Positions 17,852-25,961 of a DNA stretch of 64,000 nt are shown in pieces (within the stretch, counting starts at the first letter, position 1; each line of letters opens with the position of its first letter). The translations under genes and the position numbers were made by a program. Origin of the DNA: an uncultured Acidimicrobiaceae bacterium (GTDB lineage: Bacteria; Actinomycetota; Acidimicrobiia; Acidimicrobiales; UBA10347). The notes beneath the pieces were generated by a model. The model was not told the origin of the DNA, did no database searches, and saw only the letters and a program-made list of their open reading frames with translations. Location of the stretch: assembly GCA_905182135.1 (NCBI GenBank), contig CAJJAG010000004.1:248001-312000 (forward strand), written 5' to 3'.

Positions 17852-19819
17852 ATGTCATACGAAGACGAGCCCACCGCCACCGACGAAACACCGTCAGATG
17901 AGCCGACCCTCTTCGGCGAGACGGTGAACACTGAAACCCCCGCAGAGGGAACAACCGCTGCGACCGACACGCCGTCGAAGAAGTCAACGTGGCGGGAGCG
18001 TGGCTTTGATCCGGGGCCCGCCACCATCGACGAACCCCCCGCAGACAAGCCAACACCCGCAGACAAGCCAACACCCGCAGACAAGCCAACCGCCACAGAC
18101 AAGCCAACACCCGCAGACAAGCCAACACCCGCAGACAAGCCAACCGCCACAGACGAAACACGGTTAACGAGCTTCGGCGACCTAGGCCTCAAGCCCGCAC
18201 TCTTGACTGCATTGACCAGCCTCGGTTACGAAGAGCCAACCCCAATTCAGCGCCAGGCCATCCCGCTGATGCTTGGAGGTGGAGACATGCTCGGTCAGGC
18301 GGCGACAGGCACCGGCAAGACCGCTGCATTTGCTCTGCCGATCCTCAATGGCATTGATCGCAACGACGCAGCCATCCCGCTTGCACTAATTGTTGTGCCC
18401 ACCCGCGAGCTTGCTGTTCAGGTAAGCGAGGCCTTCTTTAAGTACGGGCGAGAATCACGGGTCCAGGTGCTACCGGTGTTCGGCGGCCAGCCAATATCTC
18501 GTCAGCTGCAAGCGCTCAAGCGCGGCGTGCACGTTGTGGTCGGAACGCCCGGACGAGTCATCGATCACATCAAACGCGGGTCGCTCAATCTCGACGCAGT
18601 GCAAACTGTGGTGCTCGACGAGGCAGACGAAATGCTCGATATGGGCTTCACCGAAGACATCGAGTCCATTCTCCGGGCCACGCCAGACAGTCGCCAAACT
18701 GTGCTCTTCTCCGCGACCATGCCTCCTCGCATCGAGAAACTAGCTCGCAAGTACCAACGCAATCCCGAGACCGTCAAAATCGGGAAGACTAAAGGCGAAC
18801 AAGCGAACCCGCTCATCCGCCAAACCGTCTACATGGTGCTGCGGTCGCACAAAGCCAGCGCACTCGGCCGCATCTTGGACGTCGAAGCACCCGAGTCAAC
18901 GATCGTCTTCTGTCGAACACGTCACGAAGTCGATGAATTAACCGTGACCATGAACGGACGCGGCTACCGAGCCGAAGCGCTGCACGGCGGCATGGATCAG
19001 AAACAACGCGACCGAGTCATGGTGCGACTCCGCGACGGCACCGCAGAACTCTTAATTGCAACAGACGTCGCGGCACGTGGCCTCGATGTCGACACGCTGA
19101 CCCATGTTGTGAACTACGACGTGCCGTCGGCTCCCGAGTCCTATGTGCACCGGATCGGCCGAGTGGGACGCGCTGGGCGTGAGGGTGTCGCAATCACCAT
19201 CGCGGAACCCAAGCAGCGGCGTTTACTCGGCAATATCGAACGGCTCACAAAACAAAAGTTCACCATCGCCAAGGTCCCCTCGGTTGCCGATCTGCGCACT
19301 CGACAAATCGAAATGACCGTCGGCTCAGTCCGCGATGCCCTCGCCATCGACGACCTTGCCGACTACCGGACCGTTCTTGATGCGCTCGGCGATGAGTTCA
19401 GCGAGCGTGACATCGCCCTTGCGGCTATCAAGCTCGTTCACCGAGCACGCGGCGCCACCATCGATGAACGAGAAATCCCGGACGCTTCCGATTGGAAGAA
19501 CAACAAGAGCAGCAAGGGCAAGCTCGACAACGGAGGCAAGGGCAAATCTGACAAGGGCGGCAAAGGGAGGTCCTTCGATGGCGAAAAGGGCTTTGTGCAC
19601 GTCAACCTGGGCCGTAACGAAGGTCTTCGCCCTGGCGATCTTGTAGGTGCCATTGCCAATGAGGCCGGTCTCAGTGGAAGCGACATAGGCCCAATCAAGA
19701 TCCAGGACCATTGGGCAGTCGTCGGTGTCCCCGAATCCGAGGTCGAGAACATCGTGAACAAAATGAAGCGCACAACGATCCGCGGGAACCAGGCCAAGCT
19801 CCGTCGCTTCACCGACTAG
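17852..19819 (+). CDS. deaD: DEAD-box ATP-dependent RNA helicase (DeaD/CsdA-like)
   Basis: RNA helicase for structured RNA or ribosome assembly, often cold-induced. After a disordered, acidic Pro/Thr-rich N-terminus (1-110) come all core motifs: TPIQRQAIP (Q motif), ATGTGKT (I), PTRELAVQ (Ia), TPGR (Ib), LDEADEML (II), SAT (III), ARGLD (V) and HRIGRVGRAG (VI). A Lys/Gly-rich linker (KGKSDKGGKG) leads to a C-terminal DbpA-type RNA-binding domain of about 75 residues. The N-terminal region contains six near-identical ADKPT repeats. The ribosome-binding site is weak; ATG 17852 is the first start in frame. Confidence 0.94.
   Translation: MSYEDEPTATDETPSDEPTLFGETVNTETPAEGTTAATDTPSKKSTWRERGFDPGPATIDEPPADKPTPADKPTPADKPTATDKPTPADKPTPADKPTATDETRLTSFGDLGLKPALLTALTSLGYEEPTPIQRQAIPLMLGGGDMLGQAATGTGKTAAFALPILNGIDRNDAAIPLALIVVPTRELAVQVSEAFFKYGRESRVQVLPVFGGQPISRQLQALKRGVHVVVGTPGRVIDHIKRGSLNLDAVQTVVLDEADEMLDMGFTEDIESILRATPDSRQTVLFSATMPPRIEKLARKYQRNPETVKIGKTKGEQANPLIRQTVYMVLRSHKASALGRILDVEAPESTIVFCRTRHEVDELTVTMNGRGYRAEALHGGMDQKQRDRVMVRLRDGTAELLIATDVAARGLDVDTLTHVVNYDVPSAPESYVHRIGRVGRAGREGVAITIAEPKQRRLLGNIERLTKQKFTIAKVPSVADLRTRQIEMTVGSVRDALAIDDLADYRTVLDALGDEFSERDIALAAIKLVHRARGATIDEREIPDASDWKNNKSSKGKLDNGGKGKSDKGGKGRSFDGEKGFVHVNLGRNEGLRPGDLVGAIANEAGLSGSDIGPIKIQDHWAVVGVPESEVENIVNKMKRTTIRGNQAKLRRFTD
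18036..18150 (+). repeat. Tandem repeat encoding (P)ADKPT units in the helicase N-terminus
   Basis: Six in-frame units built on CCCGCAGACAAGCCAACA and a variant containing GCCACAGACAAGCCA, arranged as A-A-B-A-A-B. The higher-order period suggests duplication of a three-unit block. The region encodes a disordered, charged Pro/Thr/Lys-rich linker. Confidence 0.88.
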
Positions 19820-20199
19820 CTAACGCCGCAGCGCTGCCTCTCGAGAACTAAGACAACATCGCTGTCGGGATCCGAAACGCGCGATACGTGCCGGAGCTAC
19901 TTTCGATCACCAACCAGAACAACCCGTTCGGAGCGACACAATGCCAGAGTCGCTACTAGCAGATCCGGTTGGCTCGCCGTGTCAAAGATCTCCCTATCGA
20001 ACAGACTGTGCGTTGCCACCCATAACGCCCGAGCTTCGTTCACCCATTTTGGCGCCGCTGGCAATGGCAACACTCCGCTGCCATTTCACCCGCTGCGAGC
20101 CCAGCTTCGGGGCCAGAAAAAAGAGATAGGGCAGACCTGGCGTCGAGCGTGCCCCATGGAAATGGCATTCTCTGTGCCCCTTACTCAACATCCAGTGAT
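19820..20199. other. Intergenic region between helicase and sulfatase genes
   Basis: About 380 bases without a supported gene. Short open frames on both strands do not resemble known proteins. A small palindrome GCAGCGCTGC lies just after the helicase stop without a following T-tract. Confidence 0.4.
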
Positions 20200-22491
20200 A
20201 TGCAACAGCGCAGGCCAGCTAGCTTTGAGACTGTGACAAACAGTGCGTTCCCCGGAATAATTGGAAAGACAATCGGCGATTCAGAGCCGCATTGGGGAGC
20301 CCCGGCGGCGGCACCGAGCGGCGCTCCAAACGTACTGATCATGATGCTCGACGATGTCGGCTTCGCTGACTTCGGCTGTTACGGGTCCGAGATCGATACG
20401 CCGAACATCGACCGACTTGCCAACCGAGGGCTGCGCTACACCGGTTTTCATACCACGGCCATGTGCTCGACCACCCGAGCAGCCCTTCACACCGGTCGCA
20501 ACCATCACTCGGTCGGCATGGGATGCCTGTCAAACTTCGACTCTGGCTACCCAGGCTACCGGGGCAAGATCGACCCCGACGCACCCACACTGGCCGAGAT
20601 GCTCAAGCCACACGGCTATCGCTCGTACTACACGGGAAAATGGCATGTCACCCCTCTGACCCAGACCGGCCCAACTGGACCGTTCGACGGCTGGCCATTG
20701 GCACGCGGCTTCGACCGGTTCTACGGGTTCCTCGATGCCGAAACCGACCAGTACTCCCCCGAGCTCGTTCGCGACAACAGTCACGTCGTCGCTCCGGGAA
20801 ACTACGAAACTGGTTACCACGTGACCGAGGACCTGTCCGACAAGGCGATCGAGTTTCTCGCCGGCCACACCGCCGGTTTGCCTGACGTCCCGTGGATGCT
20901 CATGCTTATGCCCGGGGCTTGCCATGCACCGCACCAAGCCCCGCAACGGCTGATTGACAAGTACGACAAGATCTTTTCCAAAGGCTGGGATCAGACGCGT
21001 CTGGACCGGCTTGAACACCAAATAACGTTGGGCATCGTGCCCGAAAACACCCAACTGCCCGAGCGCAACTTCATGGTGCAACCTTGGGCCGATCATCCTG
21101 AAGACGAGCGGCGCCTCTTCACTCGGCTGGCCGCAGCGTACGCCGCCATGCTCGAACACGCCGACGAACATTTCGGCCGAGTGCTCGACTTTCTTGAAGC
21201 CTCGGGTCAAATCGATAACACGCTGGTACTCGCCCTGTCCGACAATGGCGCCAGCCAGGAAGGCGGCCCACTCGGTTTCGTAAACGCCATGGGCCCATAC
21301 AACATGGTTAGTGAACCAATGGAAGCCAAGATCGCTCGCATCGACGACATCGGCGGCCCCGACACGCACTCCAACTTCCCTTGGGGTTGGGCTATGGCAT
21401 CAAACTCGCCGTTGAAGCGTTACAAGCAGAACACCCATGGAGGCGGCGTGCGCGATCCTCTAGTCGTCGCTGGGCCCGGCATTCGCTCCGATTCAGAGCA
21501 TGGTGAACTACGCCACAACTTCTGCCATGTCTCGGACCTTGCGCCAACACTGCTCGAGGCAATCGGCATAGAACCTCCTGCTGGCATCGAAGGAGTCAGC
21601 TTCGCTTCGACGTTCGCCGCCGATGCCCCTACCCCGAAGTCGGTGCAGTACTTCGAAATGTTTGGTCACCGGGGCATTTGGATCGACGGGTGGAAAGCCG
21701 TCGCATTTCATCAAGCTGGCACCTCATTCGAAGATGACCAGTGGGAGCTATACCATCTGGATCAGGACTTCAACGAGTGCCACAACCTGGCAACGAACCA
21801 ACCCGAGAAGCTCGCCGAGATGGTCAGCCAGTGGTGGATCGAGGCAGACAAGTACAAGGTGTTGCCGCTCGACGACCGGTTCGCCGAACGATTCGCCGAG
21901 AACGCCGAGCGACACCGAGGCGAACGGACCAACTACACGTTCTGGCATGGCATGGGCCACATCCCCTCAGAAGTAGCGCCGGACCTTCGAAGCCGTAGCT
22001 ACACGATCGAGGCAACCTGCGAGATTCCCGATGGTGGTGCCAGCGGCGTGCTCATCGCCCACGGCGATGCCACCTGCGGCTACTCATTGTTCGTGCGCGA
22101 TGGTCGACTTGTCCACGACCTCAACGTGGGCGGCGAACACACCATCGTCGAATCTGACCGGCAGGTCCCGGTGGGGCCAACCACGCTCGGATTTCGCATG
22201 CGCCGGTCAAACACCGGTGGCGCCATGCCCAGTGGTATCGGCACGTTGCTGGTCAATGGCCAGCCTGCTGGCAGCTTTGAGACCGACCGAATTTTCTGGT
22301 TAATGATCTCGTGGTCCGGCCTGGACATCGGACTCGATCGGGGCACCACGGTAAGTGACTACGACGGCACGGGGCGATTCATGGGGCCAAACGAATTCAC
22401 CGGCACGCTCGTAAAGGTTGTCGTGGATCTAGACGACGACCAACAGGTTGACCATGAGGGCCACGCCGAAAACGAACTAGCGCGCGATTAG
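20200..22491 (+). CDS. Large arylsulfatase (type I sulfatase family)
   Basis: Hydrolyses sulfate esters using a formylglycine made from an active-site Cys. The N-terminal alkaline-phosphatase fold shows NVLIMMLDDVGFADFGCYG (metal-binding Asp pair), then the active-site segment MCSTTRAALHTGRNHH, and later the second metal site with DNGAS. The position normally Pro in CxPxR is Thr here. Residues after about 600 form a beta-rich LamG-like domain, as in the roughly 780-residue actinobacterial AtsD-type sulfatases. No signal peptide is seen, so it is probably cytoplasmic. The start is uncertain: ATG 20200 is used, but the frame continues to 20149 and a GTG at 20233 is also possible. No formylglycine-generating enzyme is encoded nearby. 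Confidence 0.9.
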   Translation: MQQRRPASFETVTNSAFPGIIGKTIGDSEPHWGAPAAAPSGAPNVLIMMLDDVGFADFGCYGSEIDTPNIDRLANRGLRYTGFHTTAMCSTTRAALHTGRNHHSVGMGCLSNFDSGYPGYRGKIDPDAPTLAEMLKPHGYRSYYTGKWHVTPLTQTGPTGPFDGWPLARGFDRFYGFLDAETDQYSPELVRDNSHVVAPGNYETGYHVTEDLSDKAIEFLAGHTAGLPDVPWMLMLMPGACHAPHQAPQRLIDKYDKIFSKGWDQTRLDRLEHQITLGIVPENTQLPERNFMVQPWADHPEDERRLFTRLAAAYAAMLEHADEHFGRVLDFLEASGQIDNTLVLALSDNGASQEGGPLGFVNAMGPYNMVSEPMEAKIARIDDIGGPDTHSNFPWGWAMASNSPLKRYKQNTHGGGVRDPLVVAGPGIRSDSEHGELRHNFCHVSDLAPTLLEAIGIEPPAGIEGVSFASTFAADAPTPKSVQYFEMFGHRGIWIDGWKAVAFHQAGTSFEDDQWELYHLDQDFNECHNLATNQPEKLAEMVSQWWIEADKYKVLPLDDRFAERFAENAERHRGERTNYTFWHGMGHIPSEVAPDLRSRSYTIEATCEIPDGGASGVLIAHGDATCGYSLFVRDGRLVHDLNVGGEHTIVESDRQVPVGPTTLGFRMRRSNTGGAMPSGIGTLLVNGQPAGSFETDRIFWLMISWSGLDIGLDRGTTVSDYDGTGRFMGPNEFTGTLVKVVVDLDDDQQVDHEGHAENELARD

Positions 22492-22502
22492 CCCAGGAAA
22501 AC

Positions 22503-22979
22503 TCAGCTGGCGACGTCGTTCGGCGGGTCCGCCTCGCCGCCACCGTCTGGGTCAATGGCTGCTTCGCGTTTCTTTAGTTCGGCTTCCCACTCAAGTAAGC
22601 GTCGCTCCTTGACGGCATTCGTTTCCGTGATGTCAGCGGTTGAGGGCGTGAGCGGCTTAGGAGTCCTGATCTGCTTGCTGCGCGACTGCCACTCGGCGGA
22701 GTCCTCGAAGCCCTTGTTGCGGGGCTGCTGCCTGGACGTACGCGGACGGTAGGTACCCCCCACCTGTAGGCCAGCACCTTCGGGCCTGCCGAGCAATAGC
22801 CAGGCAAGAGCGCCCGGCATCGCAAGAAGGACGACGACAAACAACCAGGTTGTCTTCGGCAGGTTCCGAATCTGCATCGAGTCTGTCCCGATGCAGTCCA
22901 AGATGGCCCAAAACCAGAGCCCAAAGAACACTACGCCGCCGATACCGATGGGAACAATGACAGCAATCATTGAGCCCAT
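22503..22979 (-). CDS. PLDc_N-domain membrane protein
   Basis: About 158 residues. Two hydrophobic helices (AVIVPIGIGGVVFFGLWFWA and LFVVVLLAMPGALAWLLLG) flank the segment DCIGTDSMQIRNLPKTTW, ending in GRP; this is the small actinobacterial PLDc_N (phospholipase D/nuclease N-terminal-like) architecture. A charged cytoplasmic C-terminal region (80-158) ends in an acidic stretch. The open frame continues upstream to 23432, but that part is Arg/Ser-rich and unlike a protein of this family; starts at 22979 or 22970 are plausible and neither has a strong ribosome-binding site. It converges on the sulfatase gene with an 11-base gap. Function unknown. Confidence 0.7.
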   Translation of the reverse strand: MGSMIAVIVPIGIGGVVFFGLWFWAILDCIGTDSMQIRNLPKTTWLFVVVLLAMPGALAWLLLGRPEGAGLQVGGTYRPRTSRQQPRNKGFEDSAEWQSRSKQIRTPKPLTPSTADITETNAVKERRLLEWEAELKKREAAIDPDGGGEADPPNDVAS

Positions 22980-23055
22980 CAGAACACATGGCACAGACAA
23001 GGACAAGCAATAACACCCGGATCGGCTAGACGCTCCACTCAGATGTTGGTCTCGC

Positions 23056-23712
23056 TCAACGGTGGACGAACAACACCGCCAAGACCTCGCCGAAGCAAAC
23101 CTCAACCTGCTTGGCGTCGCGAACGGTGGTCCGTTCACCCATGATCCCGCTGCATTCGACCGGTTCGTTCTCTGCTCCGAGTTTGTCGCCAAAAGAGCCT
23201 GAGTACCAGCCATAGTCAAAGAGGACTTCAATAGTGCCGATGCCCGACCATTTACCGGCCTCCGAGCCAGTGCCCCGTACCTCGTTGTCCACGAAGACTC
23301 CAGGAACCGAGAAGCCGAAGCCAACTGCACGGACCGACTTCCATTCCCGTGCACTTGGCTTCGGCTGCTATTGGGCCGTGCCCCGTGGCGAGATTTGCTG
23401 GTTCCTCGGCCCCGGAAGCGGTTCGGCGCCATCGCCTATACCGCCGCCAACACTCTCGTTATCGGGTTGGGATTGCGCATCACCACCGTTGGAGGTGAAC
23501 ACGCCGACCGTGTCATCACTTCCTCACGCTGCACGAGCACGACTAGAGAGCACACTAGCTATCGGGTGCACGGGGCATCGGGAAACTTCCTGGTCGATGT
23601 CTGCATCCGTATGATGTTCGAGAGCATCAGAATAGTTCCCGCATTCCTGAATTTTTCGTGTTCTACGTCTCATTCGAAACAGCCATGCACCCGATATTGC
23701 TGAAATTGTCAC
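23056..23712 (-). pseudogene. Decayed lipoprotein-like gene with in-frame TGA and TAG
   Basis: One minus-strand frame stays protein-like from 23712 to 23056 except for a TGA at 23526-23524 and a TAG at 23370-23368. The TGA falls in AA-stop-GSDDTVGVF, where a lipobox Cys would be expected. The hydrophobic part of the signal peptide (SLVVLV) lies in the adjacent frame, implying a frameshift. Downstream, FGFSVPGVFVDNEVRGTG and TIEVLFDYGWYSGSFGDKLG look like a secreted actinobacterial protein. Two stops and a shift argue for decay rather than recoding. No family recognised. Confidence 0.45.
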
Positions 23713-23805
23713 TGTCAGAGATCCGATAGGCCCTTATCCGGCAAGGCTTCAGCGTTCTACTGAACACAGCGTCTCACCGCCCGGTGCCCGCAATACCGTG
23801 ACGGA

Positions 23806-23916
23806 GTGGGATTTGACCCGTCACGAAAACATCAGCGCACCAACTTCGATTACTTCTTCGTAGCCGGTGCCGTCATAATCTGCATTCTGCTCGTGCTCTG
23901 GGCTCTCTTTGGCTAG
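23806..23916 (+). CDS. 36-residue single-pass membrane peptide
   Basis: GTG start at 23806, TAG at 23914. The peptide begins VGFDPSRKHQRTNFDYFFVA and continues into a single hydrophobic segment (VAGAVIICILLVLWALFG) to its end. A basic, hydrophilic N-terminus followed by one C-terminal transmembrane helix is typical of real small membrane proteins, and I recall similar short proteins in actinobacteria, though I cannot name a family. An in-frame TGA at 23761 bounds it and GTG is the only start. The codons are GC-rich at third positions like the neighbours. It is convergent with the downstream GNAT gene. Confidence 0.55.
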   Translation: MGFDPSRKHQRTNFDYFFVAGAVIICILLVLWALFG

Positions 23917-23931
23917 TAGCGGCTCGACCCT

Positions 23932-25035
23932 TCAGCGGTACCCGCCCACCTCGAGTCGCTGCACCACACGGGTTATATCGCATTGACGAATCGTGTAACT
24001 CAGGAAGGGAGCGAAGCCCATCCCTGCATTCACCGCCAGCATCGACGTGTTCGAATCAGCGTTGCCTGTCTCGATCACGTTCGCATCGGGCCATTCGCCA
24101 ATAATGTGATAATACATCTCGGCCTTAAGCCAGCGTCCCAATCCCTGGCGGCGATGCTCAGCAAGTGTTGTTGTCGTCTGCTGAAACACGACCCCAGGTG
24201 TGTGACCAAACATCGCTACTTCGGTGAGCCCGGCTGCTTTGCCAGCCGAGTCGACCGCCAGAATCACATGCCCAGTTCCGCCGCGGTCTGCCAATCGGGC
24301 TTCGGATGAACGCACACCGAGCTTGTCTAGCGGTTCGTAATTCGCAGCCAGCCCGTCGCTGGGAGCATCTTGCATGCCGTTCAGCGCTGTTGTGTAGATC
24401 TCCATGTAACGATTCGGGCAAGCCCCCACGAACGATCGCATTCGATACCCGTTACTCCGGGCTGTGCTCGCCGCCGCCCAGTTCGCCATCGCATCTGCAT
24501 CGATCGCCGAAATGACAGCGCGGCTGCGACTGCTGCGTTGCACCTCGGACATACCAAAGGCGTTCCAGAAGCTATTCGTAGCCGTCGTGCGGGGGCCCCA
24601 GCCAAGAATCGAATCGCAGCCAGCTTTACGCCCGGCCGAAAGAAGGGCTCGGAGTAGGAGCCGCCCGATGCCGACACGTCGATGACTCGGGTGGACTTCA
24701 ACGGTGACGGTCAGCAGATTGGCGTTGGCCGAGGATGTCGGGTGGTGAGACATCCCGATCCCTACGACCGTGTCTGCCACCTTCGCTATGACAAGCTGCT
24801 CAGCGGTCTGAGCCGGTGCGGACAATAGTTCCGACAATGCTGCGTCTGGGGTCATTAGTGGATCGCTCGGCACCAACTCCTGCCAAATTATCGATTTGAG
24901 CTCACAGATGCCAGCGACAACTTCGGTGGGCAAGTCAGCTAACGCATTTTCCTCGATCGTCGGGTCCGGCACACCATGATCTGAGCACAAAGACGCCTCT
25001 ATCGCTAATGAGACGTAGCCGTTCCTGGCTGTCAC
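23932..25035 (-). CDS. Tandem-GNAT acetyltransferase
   Basis: Two GNAT folds in one chain, as in MshD and related actinobacterial proteins. The first acetyl-CoA loop is VEVHPSHRRVGIGRLLLRAL (about 113-132) and the second is TLAEHRRQGLGRWLKAEM (about 288-305). Each is followed by a typical beta-bulge/helix segment (TNSFWNAFGM; TSMLAVNAGMGF). The substrate cannot be predicted. The GTG start at 25035 follows CGAGGGT; several downstream GTG/TTG codons are alternatives. It is divergent from yraN with only 23 bases between start codons, so promoters must overlap the coding regions or be leaderless. Confidence 0.86.
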   Translation of the reverse strand: MTARNGYVSLAIEASLCSDHGVPDPTIEENALADLPTEVVAGICELKSIIWQELVPSDPLMTPDAALSELLSAPAQTAEQLVIAKVADTVVGIGMSHHPTSSANANLLTVTVEVHPSHRRVGIGRLLLRALLSAGRKAGCDSILGWGPRTTATNSFWNAFGMSEVQRSSRSRAVISAIDADAMANWAAASTARSNGYRMRSFVGACPNRYMEIYTTALNGMQDAPSDGLAANYEPLDKLGVRSSEARLADRGGTGHVILAVDSAGKAAGLTEVAMFGHTPGVVFQQTTTTLAEHRRQGLGRWLKAEMYYHIIGEWPDANVIETGNADSNTSMLAVNAGMGFAPFLSYTIRQCDITRVVQRLEVGGYR

Positions 25036-25058
25036 ACCCTCGATCTAGCGTCGATGTC

Positions 25059-25415
25059 ATGGTGATAAACAAGGAGAAGGCTGCGGCCCGTGCACTCGGG
25101 CAGGCTGGTGAAGATGCTGCGGCAACGTGGTACTGGAAACGGGGCTACACCATCGTTGAGCGCAATTGGCGATGCTTCGAGGGCGAGATCGACATCATCG
25201 CCAAACGAGGTCACACCATCATTATGTGCGAGGTGAAGACTCGACGTAGCGACCGTTGCATGGACCCAGCACTAGCAATTACCAGATCGAAACAAGCCAA
25301 GGTTCGCACCGCTGCCTATCGATGGCTCGCCAAGCATGGTTCTCGGGGCCAGGTCAGATTCGACGCCGCCCTGGTCGTGAACGGGCGCGTTCAAATAATC
25401 GAGGGAGCGTTCTAG
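25059..25415 (+). CDS. yraN: YraN/UPF0102 family endonuclease-like protein
   Basis: Small protein of the restriction-endonuclease-like fold. The family signature is intact: LGQAGEDAAATWYWKRGY, then NWRCFEGEIDIIAKRG, and MCEVKTRRS, carrying the E..D..ExK-type catalytic residues. The 118-residue length fits. ATG at 25059 is chosen because family homology starts there; the frame extends upstream to 25008 with no homology. In most actinobacteria yraN precedes yifB on the same strand; here it is inverted and next to rplS, which suggests a local rearrangement. Confidence 0.92.
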   Translation: MVINKEKAAARALGQAGEDAAATWYWKRGYTIVERNWRCFEGEIDIIAKRGHTIIMCEVKTRRSDRCMDPALAITRSKQAKVRTAAYRWLAKHGSRGQVRFDAALVVNGRVQIIEGAF

Positions 25416-25454
25416 CTGGCTATCTGAAACAGACGTGTACTAGCGCCACACATC

Positions 25455-25498
25455 TGTTCTAGCTAGTAGTCGCGGATGTTCTAGCTAATAGTCGCGGA
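25455..25498. repeat. 22-bp tandem duplication covering the rplS stop codon
   Basis: TGTTCTAGCTAGTAGTCGCG-GA (25455-25476) is followed directly by TGTTCTAGCTAATAGTCGCG-GA (25477-25498), one mismatch in 22. The second copy contains the last codons and stop of rplS (minus strand); the first is an extra copy downstream of the stop that repeats the same termination context. Confidence 0.9.
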
Positions 25499-25844
25499 GT
25501 TCCTTGACCTTGGCTGACTTGCCAATGCGGTCACGCAAGTAGAAGAGCTTTGCCCGGCGGACCTTGCCGCGCGTGATGCGCTCGATCTTTTCCACGATTG
25601 GCGTGTGTACAGGGAACGTTCGCTCGACGCCAACGCCGAAGCTGACCTTGCGAACCGTGAACGTTTCGTGCACACCAGCGCCTTGACGCTTGATGACAAC
25701 ACCTTCGAACACTTGGATGCGTTCCTTGTCGCCCTCGACTACGCGAGCGTGGACCTTGATCGTGTCACCCGGGCCGAAGTCGGGGATGTCGTCGCGAAGG
25801 CTTGCCTTGTCGATGAAGTCGGTGGGCTGCATAACAAACTCCAA
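25485..25844 (-). CDS. rplS: 50S ribosomal protein L19 (bL19)
   Basis: Conserved blocks for bL19 are present: [54 protein letters not shown] and [21 protein letters not shown]. Length of 119 residues is normal. It lies 117 bases downstream of trmD in the usual rpsP-khpA-rimM-trmD-rplS order. The 3' end is duplicated in a 22-bp tandem repeat. The lepB and rnhB genes that often follow in actinobacteria are absent here. Confidence 0.98.
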   Translation of the reverse strand: MEFVMQPTDFIDKASLRDDIPDFGPGDTIKVHARVVEGDKERIQVFEGVVIKRQGAGVHETFTVRKVSFGVGVERTFPVHTPIVEKIERITRGKVRRAKLFYLRDRIGKSAKVKELRDY

Positions 25845-25961
25845 GAGAAACAGACCGGGGACACCCGGTACTACAGCCGATCATCGTATCGTCCCGACCC
25901 AACATTCAGCCTCAATGAGCCAAATTAGAGCGCTGATACACGAAATGAGCGCAGCACGTTC

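Noticed and set aside
17565-18192. Minus-strand frames with Leu/Val/Gly-rich repeats opposite the helicase N-terminus
   Set aside because: They are the antisense of the ADKPT repeats and have no homology.
22980-23432. Long N-terminal extension of the PLDc_N protein
   Set aside because: The upstream residues are Arg/Ser-rich and overlap the decayed lipoprotein frame; family homology begins at the first membrane helix.
23490-23530. A second possible Sec codon (TGA with a GGTC-loop hairpin downstream)
   Set aside because: The frame also has a TAG and an apparent frameshift, the position is a lipobox rather than a redox site, and the loop lies only about 14 bases after the TGA.
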